This document shows positions 1-8,119 of a stretch of DNA of 64,000 nt, in pieces; position 1 is the first letter of the stretch, and each line of letters opens with the position of its first letter. Made by a program: the position numbers and the translations under genes. Origin of the DNA: Singulisphaera acidiphila DSM 18658. GTDB taxonomy: Bacteria > Planctomycetota > Planctomycetia > Isosphaerales > Isosphaeraceae. The notes under the pieces are model-generated. The model worked only from the letters and a program-made list of their open reading frames with translations, did not search any database and was not told the DNA's origin. The DNA is taken from assembly GCF_000242455.2 (NCBI RefSeq), contig NC_019892.1:4340001-4404000 (forward strand), read 5' to 3'.

Positions 1-848
1 CCTCCCGAGTCGCCCGGATGGCCTCGGGCGGGCGCCACGGGTTTGCCCAATCGTTGTTCCAGGTCGGGGGGAATGCCGGTTCGGCGATCGGCCCGCTTCT
101 GGCCGCCTTCGTCGTTGTCCCTTGGGGCCAGGCAAGCATCGCCTGCTTCTCGATCGCCGCCGTGATTGCGATGGTCGTCTTGTTCGCGGTAGGCCGGTGG
201 TATGAAGCCTATTTGAAGGCTAGGCAGGCAGGCCGGTTCACCTCAGGGCATGCCAGTCACCGAACTGGTCCCTCGCGCGCCCGCGTCATCTCGGCCATTA
301 CGATTCTGCTCCTGCTCATCTTCTCGAAGTACTTCTACATGGCCAGCCTGAGCAGCTATTACACCTTCTACCTGATCAACCGGTTCGGGGTTTCCATCCC
401 GACCGCCCAGATCTATCTGTTCATCTTCCTGGGATCTGTGGCGGCCGGCACCATCGCCGGCGGCCCCGTGGGAGACCGGATCGGATTCAAGGCGGTCATC
501 TGGGTGTCGATCCTCGGAGTGCTGCCGTTCACTCTCGTCTTGCCTTATGCGAACCTGTTCTGGACGGGAGTGCTCACCGTTCCGATCGGCGTGATCCTGG
601 CCTCCGCCTTCTCAGCGATCATGGTCTACGCCCAGGAGCTCATGCCCAGTCGCGTCGGGCTCGTCGCCGGCCTGTTCTTCGGATTCGCATTCGGCATGGG
701 CGGCCTGGGCGCAGGCGTCCTGGGCTGGCTGGCGGACAAGACGAACATTCAATTCGTCTACCACGTCTGCTCGTTCCTCCCGCTGGTCGGCCTCCTGGCC
801 GGGTTCTTGCCCAACCTGGAAAGGAAGACGTCTCACGTGAAAGCGTGA
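1..848 (+). CDS. Fosmidomycin-resistance-type MFS exporter, 3' part
   Basis: The C-terminal ~280 residues of a major facilitator superfamily exporter are visible. The reading frame is open from base 3 through the left edge, so the N-terminal half lies outside the window. The stretch RMASGGRHGFAQSLFQVGGN near the edge matches the Fsr (fosmidomycin resistance) branch of the MFS by my recollection of that family. About seven hydrophobic segments follow, with a loop motif GDRIGFK between helices typical of MFS loops. The protein probably sits in the inner membrane as a proton-driven drug or metabolite efflux pump. The substrate cannot be read from sequence. A palindromic element follows 26 bases after the stop. 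The family call is strong, the fosmidomycin substrate is not established. Confidence 0.88.
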   Translation, partial: SRVARMASGGRHGFAQSLFQVGGNAGSAIGPLLAAFVVVPWGQASIACFSIAAVIAMVVLFAVGRWYEAYLKARQAGRFTSGHASHRTGPSRARVISAITILLLLIFSKYFYMASLSSYYTFYLINRFGVSIPTAQIYLFIFLGSVAAGTIAGGPVGDRIGFKAVIWVSILGVLPFTLVLPYANLFWTGVLTVPIGVILASAFSAIMVYAQELMPSRVGLVAGLFFGFAFGMGGLGAGVLGWLADKTNIQFVYHVCSFLPLVGLLAGFLPNLERKTSHVKA

Positions 849-873
849 ACCGATCCCACCTAAGGAACCCCAC

Positions 874-984
874 CACGGAAAAGCACGGAAAAGCCAAAAG
901 CCAACCCAACGAAAACGCTTCCCTCTTCTCAAACATCCAATTTCTCGACTCTTTCGTTTCCGTGCTTTTCCATCTGTTCCGTGG
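874..984. repeat. Palindromic MITE-like element after the exporter gene
   Basis: A 19-base left arm (874-892, CCACGGAAAAGCACGGAAA) is complementary to a right arm at 957-984 that carries one extra 9-base bulge. The intervening 64 bases are not part of the stem. The design (CCACGGA near the ends, long imperfect hairpin, no coding capacity) matches small non-autonomous palindromes scattered in planctomycete and other bacterial genomes. It may also end transcription of the exporter gene. The remainder of the 849-1207 gap holds nothing else I recognise. Confidence 0.6.
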
Positions 985-1207
985 CGCATCCCCCTCTTTC
1001 CCAAAGTAGGCCAAGGCGTACCACTTCGCCTTGGGGTGAGAACGGCGGACCGACCTGATTCGGCCATCCAGGGGTCTCAAGATCCTTGAGCATGGGTTCC
1101 GCCTCGGCTATCCTCGCGCGAGTGGAGTGGCCGTCCCATGTCGATTTACCTTCGATGTGAGACGGTTCACGACCTCGATCGAAACCGACTCATCAAAAGG
1201 TGGTGGC

Positions 1208-2473
1208 ATGGTACGTAACACCTGGGCCGCGAACTCGTCGCTGTTCCTCCGAGGCTCACTCGCCATCGGCTTCATCGGGTTCGCCCTCTCCGGTGTCTCC
1301 CGCGCGGAGGAGGAAAAAGAGCTGCGCGTGCGGTCAATCGCCCCGGACGACTCCACACGGACCTCGACAGCAGTCATCGTCCCGAGCGGGATGAACCTGG
1401 CCCATACCGCCCAGTTCCTGCCACTCGATGAGCGTGGCTCGATCATCGGTCCCGAGCGGGCGGCCGAACAGGCCGAGGTCGTGCTCGATCGACTCGAGTC
1501 GGCCCTGAAAGCGGCCGGCACGGGACTTGACCGGGTGGTCAAAGTCAATGTCTACGCCGCGCGGACCGACGTCCTCCCGGCCTTTCGAACCGCCTTCAGC
1601 GCTCGGATGACTGGGCAGGCCCGGCCGGCCCTCACCGTCGTCGTCGGGATCCTGGCCCATCCCGAGGCGCTGGTGGCGATCGACGCGGTGGCGGTCACAA
1701 GCGAGCCGGTCCGGCCGCTCGCGTCAGCTCCGGCCGGGCAACGCTCGGGGGCCGCGCTAGCGATCCTGCCGGCGGAGGCCAGGGTCTACGTCTCCGGACA
1801 GGCGGAACCGAGCACCGACCTGGCCGAAGCAACCCGGGGAACGCTCAAGAGTCTGGACAAGACCCTGGCATATCTGGGTCTGGACAAGTCACACGTGGTC
1901 CAGCTCAAGGCCTTTCTCGAGCCGATGTCGGCGGCGGCCGTGGTCGAGCGTGAGATGACCACATTCTTTGGAGCAGGGGCCGTCCCCCCGTTGGTCTACG
2001 TGGAGTGGCGATCAAGCCCAACTCAGCCCATCGAGATCGAACTGATCGCAAGCGCGGGGCCGCGAACCGAGCAGACCGCCGTCGAGTCGCTCACACCGAC
2101 CGGGATGAAGGCGTCCCCTGTCTTCAGCAAAGTGGTGCGAGTCAACCGCGGACACCTGATTTATCTCTCGGGCCTTTACGGCTCACCCCAAACCAAGGGA
2201 ACCGAGCAAGTCGAGGCAATCTTCAAAACGCTCGAAAAGGTCCTGGCTGAAACGGGGAGTGACTTCCGCCACCTGGCCAAGGCCACCTACTACGTCACCG
2301 ACGACGAAGCGAGCCGCGCCCTGAACGACCTGCGGCCCAAGTACTACGACGCAGAGATTCCCCCCGCCGCTTCGAAGGCGATCGTCCCGGGGGTCGGAGC
2401 CGATGGGAAAACCGTCACCCTCGACATGATTGGCGTGACGATACCCCATGAGAGCGCCAACCCGCCGAAGTGA
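1208..2473 (+). CDS. Secreted protein with three tandem RidA (YjgF/YER057c) domains
   Basis: A 421-aa protein. The start at 1208 was chosen because AAAGGTGG lies just upstream and a signal peptide (residues ~1-32, ending near GVSRA) begins there; a longer in-frame start at 1127 has neither. Three RidA-like units follow at about 45-160, 180-285 and 305-415. Each has the pattern of a beta strand (VYVSGQ, LIYLSGLYG), a helix with TLKSLDKTL or TLEKVL, and a V/A-K-x-Y/F strand. RidA enzymes hydrolyse reactive enamine/imine intermediates as homotrimers and use a conserved Arg. Unit 1 keeps a matching Arg (QARPALTVV); units 2 and 3 have VPPLVYVEW and PPAASKAIV instead. It is probably an exported, single-chain trimer mimic with at most one normal site. 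Family membership is solid, the catalytic role is inferred. Confidence 0.85.
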   Translation: MVRNTWAANSSLFLRGSLAIGFIGFALSGVSRAEEEKELRVRSIAPDDSTRTSTAVIVPSGMNLAHTAQFLPLDERGSIIGPERAAEQAEVVLDRLESALKAAGTGLDRVVKVNVYAARTDVLPAFRTAFSARMTGQARPALTVVVGILAHPEALVAIDAVAVTSEPVRPLASAPAGQRSGAALAILPAEARVYVSGQAEPSTDLAEATRGTLKSLDKTLAYLGLDKSHVVQLKAFLEPMSAAAVVEREMTTFFGAGAVPPLVYVEWRSSPTQPIEIELIASAGPRTEQTAVESLTPTGMKASPVFSKVVRVNRGHLIYLSGLYGSPQTKGTEQVEAIFKTLEKVLAETGSDFRHLAKATYYVTDDEASRALNDLRPKYYDAEIPPAASKAIVPGVGADGKTVTLDMIGVTIPHESANPPK

Positions 2474-2511
2474 TCTGACGCAAACCAGACACTAACGCAT
2501 CCACATTATCT

Positions 2512-2548
2512 ATCGGCATCCACCCCGATTGGGGTGGATCGTGCCGAT
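2512..2548 (+). terminator. Hairpin after the triple-RidA gene
   Basis: TCCACCCC (2519-2526) pairs with GGGGTGGA (2531-2538) around a GATT loop. Outer arms ATCGGCA (2512-2518) and TGCCGAT (2542-2548) extend the stem. It starts 38 bases after the stop codon. There is no U tract, so termination is inferred from position and stem strength only. Confidence 0.55.
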
Positions 2549-2707
2549 ACGAACTCCCGTGAGATCACACAAACCAAGGCCAGACGGTGGCGATTGCCCT
2601 TGGGCGATTCCGCTGGTATATCATCAACCTCCTTCCCCCGGCTCCCGCCTTTGAATCCGGAACGACCCCACCCTCCCTTGCCCCGACTTCGAGAAAGGCT
2701 AAGACCG

Positions 2708-4201
2708 ATGAGGACCGCAAGATCCCCCCACCGCGATGGACCGATTCGCTTGATGGCGATCGCAATCGCCTGCTCGGCATTTGGCCTCGCCCTCCCTGGA
2801 TCAAGTCCTTCCGCGCACGCGGCCGATCCCAAGCCGGGGGCCTCGTTCCAAGCCGGGGCCGCCACCAGTAACATCTCCCCCTGGCTCGGGATGTCGATCA
2901 ACGGCAACATGCACGACGGCAAAGCCACTCACATCCACGACGAGTTGCACGCGCGTGCCTTGGTACTCGACGACGGCAAAACAAAGCTGGCGATCATCGT
3001 CTGCGATAGCTGCATGATCCCCCGCGAAGTCATCACCGATGCAAAGCGACTGATTCGCGAACGATCCAAGCTCGAACCCGATCACGTCTTGATCTCGGCA
3101 ACTCATGCTCACTCCTGCCCGACGGCTGGCAGCGTCTTCCAGAGCGACCCGGATCCGGAATACTTGAAGTTCCTCGCGGTGAGGATCGCCGACGCGGTCC
3201 AGCGCGCCGTCAACAACCTCGAGCCGGCCAAGATCGGCTGGGGCGCGGGCAAAAACGCCGAGCAGGTCTTCAACCGGCGCTGGAAGATGAAGCCGGGGAC
3301 GATCCCCGCCGACCCGTTCGGCAAGACCACCGACCGCGTTCGGATGAACCCAGGAATCGCCAACCCGAACCTGGTCGAGCCGGCCGGACCGATCGACCCC
3401 GAGGTCCCGATCGTCTCGGTCCGCTCCGCCCAAGGGCGGCCGATCGCGCTCCTGGCCAACTACTCGCTCCACTACGTCGGCGGCGTCGGCGCCGGCCATG
3501 CCTCGGCTGACTACTATGGCGCGTTCGCCGACCGCACCAAAGATTTGCTCGAGGGGGACCGGCTCGACCCTCCGTTCGTGGCGATGATGTCCAACGGCAC
3601 CAGTGGTGACATCAACAACATCAATTTTCGCGAGGCACACCCGCCGGCGCCGCCGTACGGCCGCATCAATTTGGTCGCCAACGAACTGGCCACCGAGGCG
3701 GTCCGGGTCGCACAGGCCCTGGAGTACCACGACGATCTGACGCTCGACGCGCGGGCGGCCGACTTGAAGCTGGGCGTGAGGCAGCCGAACCCAGAAGAGC
3801 TGGCCGCGGCCGAGGCAACCCTCGCCAGCGCCAAGAAAGGGGCCGACCTGAATACGGTTCCCGAGCTTTATGCACGCGAATCCATCCTCTTGAGTAAATA
3901 TCCGAAACAAGTCGATGTGAATGTGCAGGCGCTGCGGATCGGCGGCCTGGTGATCGTGGCGATCCCCTGCGAGGTATTCGTCGAAATCGGCCTCAAGCTC
4001 AAGGCCGAGAGCCCGATCAAGCCGGCCTTCACCATCGAGCTGGCCAACGGCTACAACGGCTACCTCCCCACCAAGGAGCAGCACGAGCTAGGCGGCTATG
4101 AGACCTGGCGGGCACGGTCGAGCTACCTGGAAGTCGACGCCGCATCGAAGATCACCACCAAGGCACTTGACCTGTTGCAAGAGCTCGAAAAAGCCCGCTG
4201 A
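2708..4201 (+). CDS. Secreted neutral/alkaline ceramidase-like hydrolase
   Basis: A 497-aa protein with a signal peptide (hydrophobic stretch LMAIAIACSAFGLALPG, cleavage near AHAAD). The start at 2708 follows AGAAAGG by about ten bases and is preferred over the 174-base-longer frame, which would bury the signal peptide. The N-terminal ~200 residues match the neutral/alkaline non-lysosomal ceramidase N-domain: an AATSNISPWLG opening, LIxDSC-like VCDSCMIP, and ISATHAHSCPTAG, where the His residues are likely zinc ligands. Planctomycetes carry many such secreted paralogs and their real substrates are mostly unknown, so lipid amide hydrolysis is a family inference. It lacks the C-terminal Ig-like domain of full-length ceramidases. 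It stands alone between terminator-like sequences. Confidence 0.85.
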   Translation: MRTARSPHRDGPIRLMAIAIACSAFGLALPGSSPSAHAADPKPGASFQAGAATSNISPWLGMSINGNMHDGKATHIHDELHARALVLDDGKTKLAIIVCDSCMIPREVITDAKRLIRERSKLEPDHVLISATHAHSCPTAGSVFQSDPDPEYLKFLAVRIADAVQRAVNNLEPAKIGWGAGKNAEQVFNRRWKMKPGTIPADPFGKTTDRVRMNPGIANPNLVEPAGPIDPEVPIVSVRSAQGRPIALLANYSLHYVGGVGAGHASADYYGAFADRTKDLLEGDRLDPPFVAMMSNGTSGDINNINFREAHPPAPPYGRINLVANELATEAVRVAQALEYHDDLTLDARAADLKLGVRQPNPEELAAAEATLASAKKGADLNTVPELYARESILLSKYPKQVDVNVQALRIGGLVIVAIPCEVFVEIGLKLKAESPIKPAFTIELANGYNGYLPTKEQHELGGYETWRARSSYLEVDAASKITTKALDLLQELEKAR

Positions 4202-4398
4202 GCAAGCCAAAGGCGGACTACTCCCTCACGCCCCGCCGGAACGCATGCAGTCAACGCCGTTCCTTCGTTTTCCCCGGGATCGCGGATGCCCCGCCCATAC
4301 AATTCCATTGATCAGGAATGAATTGCGGGCGGGGCGCCCACGATTTTCAGGTCAGGGCCGTACCGACCTGAAAAAAACAAATAGGGAAGGGCATGACA

Positions 4399-4914
4399 AT
4401 GCGGTACTTGATCTCAGCCCGCGTACGACCGGAGCGACGGAGCGAGCTGCTTCGAGCTCTGGAAGGCGGCAAGTTCGGCGCGGGCTTTCCCTACGGGGAC
4501 CTCGGTAAAACGCTTTGCGAGGGGCGAGTGGACCCCTCGGGCACGATTCGCTGGGTCGAGGTCTGTTATTGCCGGGAATTTTCCGGGGTCGCCATGGTAG
4601 AGGAACTCCCTTACTTCGAGGAGTTCCTGACCGATATGACCGTCACCGATGCCCGCAGCCCACGCCTTTGCAACGGTTATCCCTCCTGTTCCACCTGCGA
4701 CTGCACCAACAAGGTGCGACCGAAAGGCGAGCCGTTCCTCGACCACCTCCGCAAGTCGATCCACGAGCCCACGGAGGAGGCTCTCCCCCCAGGTCGATCG
4801 ACCCGATGGCTCGGTTGGCGAGGCGCGGTCACCCCCGAGGAGGAGCGGCGGAATCAATCTGCCGGGTACGGACTTGACAAAAGTCGTTGCGCCCCCGAAA
4901 TTGACAAGAGTTAA
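4399..4914 (+). CDS. Small Cys-rich protein of unknown function
   Basis: A 171-aa soluble protein. Two ATGs lie six bases apart; the second (4399) sits seven bases from GGGAAGGG and is preferred. Cysteines fall at residues 40, 56, 58, 91, 97, 100 and 102 and form a CxC (EVCYC) and a C-x5-C-x2-C-x-C cluster, which suggests metal binding or a redox role. The opening MRYLISARV looks like a beta strand of a ferredoxin-like (alpha/beta) fold. The charged C-terminal third is probably disordered. It lies 34 bases before the DUF1501 gene on the same strand, so co-transcription is likely. I do not recognise a characterised family. Confidence 0.7.
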   Translation: MRYLISARVRPERRSELLRALEGGKFGAGFPYGDLGKTLCEGRVDPSGTIRWVEVCYCREFSGVAMVEELPYFEEFLTDMTVTDARSPRLCNGYPSCSTCDCTNKVRPKGEPFLDHLRKSIHEPTEEALPPGRSTRWLGWRGAVTPEEERRNQSAGYGLDKSRCAPEIDKS

Positions 4915-4948
4915 ACCAAAGAATAAGATTCCGTCAAGGATTGGTGCC

Positions 4949-6331
4949 ATGATCAAGGTCTTCGGCGGAGGCGCGCGCGATTGCGACGGGGCCACCCGGC
5001 GCAGCTTCCTCCAGGCGGGGATGCTTGGGCTCGGCGGCCTGACCTTGCCGGACCTGCTCCGCCTCCGAGCCTCGGGGGCGACGACACCAACAACCCCGAC
5101 GACGGCAGGCAGTGAGCGAAGCGTCATCCTCCTCTGGCTGAGCGGCGGGCCTGGCCACATGGAGACCTGGGACCCCAAGCCCGACGCACCCGATGGCTTT
5201 CGCGGCCCGTTCGGCTCGATCGCCACCAGCGTCTCGGGGGTCCGCTTCGGCGAGCTCTTGCCCGAGCAGGCGCGGTTGATGGACCGACTGGCAATCCTCA
5301 GGACGGTCAATCACGGCACGGGAGACCACACCAAAGGGAACCACTGGATGCTGACCGGCTACGAAGGGCCAGCGTTCAATGCCCCGGACAACCGAATTCA
5401 GCGCAGGCCCGCGATGGGCGCGGCCGTGGCCCGGCTCAAGGCCGCGAGTCGACCCGGACTCCCCTCCTACGTCGCCGTCCCCAACCTCCGAGGGGGAACG
5501 GACAACCTCTTCCACTACTCCGCCTACCTCGGCGGGTCAGCCAACCCGTTCATCGTCGAGTCGGACCCGAACGACGCGGCCTTCCAGGTCAAGAACCTGA
5601 AACTGCCAGGGGGGATCTCGATCAAACGCTTGGAAGACCGGCGACGCACGCTGCAAGCCATGGACCAGCTTCGCCGCGACCTTGATCCCACGCTCCGCGA
5701 CCTCGACGCCTACTACCAGCGCGCCTTCGACATGCTCACCGGCCAGTCCGTGGCCGACGCATTCGACATCAGCGCCGAGCCCACCGCCGTCCGCGACCGC
5801 TACGGCCGGCATACCTTCGGCCAGAGCGCCCTGATGGCCCGCCGACTCGTCGAGGCAGGGACACCATTCGTGACGGTCAACTGCGTCCCCTGGGATCACC
5901 ACGGTACGGCCCCTCAGCTCAAGACCGAGGAAGGGGCGAAGAAACTCATCCCGCCCCTCGACCGCGCCATCGCCGCGCTCATCGAGGACCTGATCGAACG
6001 GGGCCTGTACGAGTCAACACTCGTCGTCGCCATGGGTGAGTTCGGTCGGACGCCACGAATGAACAAGGATGCCGGGCGCGACCACTGGGGCAACACCTTC
6101 AGCGTCCTAATGGGATGCGGCTCGATGCAAATGGGACAGGTCATCGGCCGCAGCAGCCAGCGCGGCGAGCATGTCGTCAACCGGCCGATCAGTCCGCAGG
6201 ATGTCGCCGCGACGGTCTATCACCACCTCGGCATCAATGCCAGAGCCGTCACCTTCGAAGATCGGACCGGACGCCCCACCTACCTCATCGAGAACGGTCA
6301 GCCGATCCGCGAGCTGCTCGCCCAACTTTAA
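4949..6331 (+). CDS. DUF1501 sulfatase-fold protein with twin-arginine leader
   Basis: A 460-aa protein. The start at 4949 follows AAGGA and places the twin-arginine motif RRSFLQAG at residues 17-24. A Tat route is therefore likely. The rest is a DUF1501 domain (alkaline-phosphatase/sulfatase-like superfamily). It contains LLWLSGGPGHMETWDPKP, a TVNHGTGDHTKGNHWMLTG segment, VNCVPWDHHG and a C-terminal GEFGRTPRMNKDAGRDHWG, which is typical of the family. DUF1501 proteins are hugely expanded in planctomycetes, usually beside DUF1553/DUF1549 cytochrome-like partners; no such partner is present here. Catalytic activity is unproven for the family. It ends at a hairpin shared with the convergent ArsR gene. 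Confidence 0.9.
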   Translation: MIKVFGGGARDCDGATRRSFLQAGMLGLGGLTLPDLLRLRASGATTPTTPTTAGSERSVILLWLSGGPGHMETWDPKPDAPDGFRGPFGSIATSVSGVRFGELLPEQARLMDRLAILRTVNHGTGDHTKGNHWMLTGYEGPAFNAPDNRIQRRPAMGAAVARLKAASRPGLPSYVAVPNLRGGTDNLFHYSAYLGGSANPFIVESDPNDAAFQVKNLKLPGGISIKRLEDRRRTLQAMDQLRRDLDPTLRDLDAYYQRAFDMLTGQSVADAFDISAEPTAVRDRYGRHTFGQSALMARRLVEAGTPFVTVNCVPWDHHGTAPQLKTEEGAKKLIPPLDRAIAALIEDLIERGLYESTLVVAMGEFGRTPRMNKDAGRDHWGNTFSVLMGCGSMQMGQVIGRSSQRGEHVVNRPISPQDVAATVYHHLGINARAVTFEDRTGRPTYLIENGQPIRELLAQL

Positions 6332-6405
6332 CGCTTGGCACGTTTACACCGATCACTTCGGCCAGTTCCGACGCATGAGCGAATGATCTGGCCTGGATAA
6401 ACGCA

Positions 6406-6431
6406 AACCACCCGGCGGATGCCGGGTGGTT
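6406..6431. terminator. Bidirectional hairpin between DUF1501 and ArsR genes
   Basis: An 11-bp perfect stem AACCACCCGGC (6406-6416) and GCCGGGTGGTT (6421-6431) with a GGAT loop. It lies between two convergent genes, so it can serve both. No U tract follows on either strand. Confidence 0.65.
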
Positions 6432-6477
6432 GGAGCAAGCACAGAGATATGCGTTACCGTTGCGGCCTCGCCTCGCG

Positions 6478-6822
6478 TCAGGCGATGACCGACTTGACGA
6501 CCTTGGCCAGCTCGTCGCCAATCTCGGTCAGGGCGTAGAAGTTGTTCTTGCCCTGGCGGCGAGGGGCGATGATCCCACCGTGGCGAAGCAAGGCCAGGTG
6601 GTGGCTGACGGCGGGCTGGCTCTGATTCAGGTGCTCGCCCAAAGCTCCGACATGCTTCTCGCCTTCGGCGAGCATCAGGATGATCTGCAGACGAGTCGGA
6701 TCACTGACCTGCTTGAGCAGGTTCGCGGCGCGCTGGGCCTGCTTGAGTCGCAGCGCGGCCTCTTTCTGGGCTTTGGTCGGTTTGGGTGCCGTGGCTTTGG
6801 CCGCCGCAGACGCAGTCGCCAT
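6478..6822 (-). CDS. ArsR-family winged-helix repressor
   Basis: A 114-aa regulator. GGAGG sits nine bases before the ATG at 6822 but directly abuts the upstream ATG at 6831, so 6822 is preferred. An Ala/Lys-rich N-terminus (~25 residues) precedes an ArsR winged helix. LLKQVSDPTRLQIILMLAEGEKHVGALGEHLNQSQPAVSHHL covers the dimer helix and the recognition helix (shown here as landmarks only: DPTRLQIILML and QSQPAVSHHLALLR). There is no Cys, so the thiol-metal site of ArsR/SmtB (ELCVCDL) is absent and a non-metal or different signal is likely. The target is unknown: no divergent operon begins near it. Confidence 0.85.
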   Translation of the reverse strand: MATASAAAKATAPKPTKAQKEAALRLKQAQRAANLLKQVSDPTRLQIILMLAEGEKHVGALGEHLNQSQPAVSHHLALLRHGGIIAPRRQGKNNFYALTEIGDELAKVVKSVIA

Positions 6823-7281
6823 CGAGATCATCCTCCAAAGGTAGATTCCTCGAAGTTCGTCACGGGAAGTCCGCAGAGCCTTCGAGGACCTAAGAACACC
6901 GGTGAGACACTGTCAACACAGGGAAAACGGTTGAGTGGTGGGAAAGCCACTCATTCTTGTGCTCATCGCCGGCCTTGGCGACCGCCGGGGTGAGAGTCAG
7001 AAGATTTCGCGTTCCATGGAAGAGGAATATATCATAACTTCGGTGCTTGACGACATAATCTTAGCACCAGCGTCAATACCTATCAAGAGGAAATGGGGGT
7101 TGCGCCAAATTGGTTTTTTTCTATTAGAATAATCACACATCATGAGGGTCAGCCGATCGGAGCCCAAGGTGCTATGAAGCGGGTTCCTGAGTCGATCGGT
7201 GCCGGAACACTTGAACCAAGGTGAGTTGCGTTCAAAGGAAGGCAAAAAGAAACGATCATCGCCGAATGGACGACGATTCAT

Positions 7282-7527
7282 GTGCCGGCGGTGATCTTTC
7301 TCGCAACGCTGATCCGTTTGGCTTTGCCACAGCCCTCGTCGCCGTGCCGGGATCATTCTCACCCGGAATTGAAATCTTTTTTTCACTTCGAGAGCGAATG
7401 GCGACGAGTTCGCTCCACAATCGCAGACGTCCGGTCGGGCCTCCAGATGCTGACGGCCATTGCCGCGTCAATTCTCGCCATTCTAATCATACTCTTCTCA
7501 ACCTATGCCTGGCTTGGCCAAAGTTAG
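7282..7527 (+). CDS. Doubtful small membrane protein
   Basis: An 81-codon frame from a GTG. It ends in a clear hydrophobic helix (MLTAIAASILAILIILFST) after an amphipathic stretch. The frame is open back to a stop at 7222-7224, but no ATG or ribosome binding site supports the start. The C-terminal membrane helix is the only argument for it. I recognise no family and think chance is about as likely. Confidence 0.25.
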   Translation: MPAVIFLATLIRLALPQPSSPCRDHSHPELKSFFHFESEWRRVRSTIADVRSGLQMLTAIAASILAILIILFSTYAWLGQS

Positions 7528-8036
7528 CTCATGCTCACGGATGACCGGTCAGGCTTAGACTTCGGCTTTACCGCCGGAGTTCCCGAAGTTCCGGGAGGCA
7601 AGGGGGCCATGGACGGCCCACCGCCAATCACCCGACCCGTTCCGGGCCGCCTTTTGCATCGAGATTCTCTGCCGGCCAGTCTCGCGCGACTGGCCGGCCG
7701 CAAGGGTCCCGCCTTCACTCGGCACGACCGCTTTGTCCTCACTACTGGGCCCGCTGGGCCGGACCGTCAATCAAAGCATGGATGCGGATCCCCTCATCCT
7801 CTTACGTTCATCTCGGTCTCATCAGGTTCGGAAGCAAAAGACTCGACCAAGTGATATCGCAACAGGACGGTGTGCCGGAGAGAGGGCGGGGCGGAGGCGG
7901 GGGCGGGACAAAGCGAAATGGCAACGCAACGATCAGTAGCACGGCCGGCCCAGTCACTTGAGATTCACCACGACCGCCCGCATGCCAGCCTTCCAGCATG
8001 CGGGAATCCACGGCCGGGCGATTCCTCAAGCCTCAC

Positions 8037-8080
8037 TCCGAAGGGGACGGCCTGAGGGCTTCGCCATCATCCCCTTCGGA
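8037..8080 (-). terminator. Hairpin after the esterase gene
   Basis: An 11-bp perfect inverted repeat TCCGAAGGGGA (8037-8047) / TCCCCTTCGGA (8070-8080) with a 22-base loop, 40 bases past the stop of the minus-strand esterase. The core resembles the CCCCGAAGGGG palindromes elsewhere in the window, so it may be a repeat copy used as a terminator. Confidence 0.5.
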
Positions 8081-8119
8081 TCGGGAATTATCTTAACGGC
8101 CGATCTTCAAAGATCCAAA

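Larger units (their letters stand above)
6832..8119. other. Long gap with weak coding signal and hairpins
   Basis: Nearly 1.3 kb without a convincing gene. It starts AT-rich (about 7010-7140), probably the ArsR promoter; GGTGC (7042-7046) and GCACC (7064-7068) form a small inverted repeat there. A 10-bp-stem hairpin lies at 7671-7698 (GCCGGCCAGT/ACTGGCCGGC) and a 9-bp-stem one at 7977-8004 (CCCGCATGC/GCATGCGGG). Only one weak ORF (7282-7527) is noted separately. The remaining frames have composition and codon usage unlike real genes. Confidence 0.5.

Noticed and set aside
4414..5310. Long minus-strand frame opposite the Cys-rich and DUF1501 genes
   Set aside because: It is antisense to a gene with clear family motifs and a ribosome binding site; its product is Arg/Pro/Ser-rich without any domain.
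6997..7386. 129-codon minus-strand frame in the AT-rich gap
   Set aside because: No ribosome binding site, no domain, and its composition is that of AT-rich non-coding DNA.
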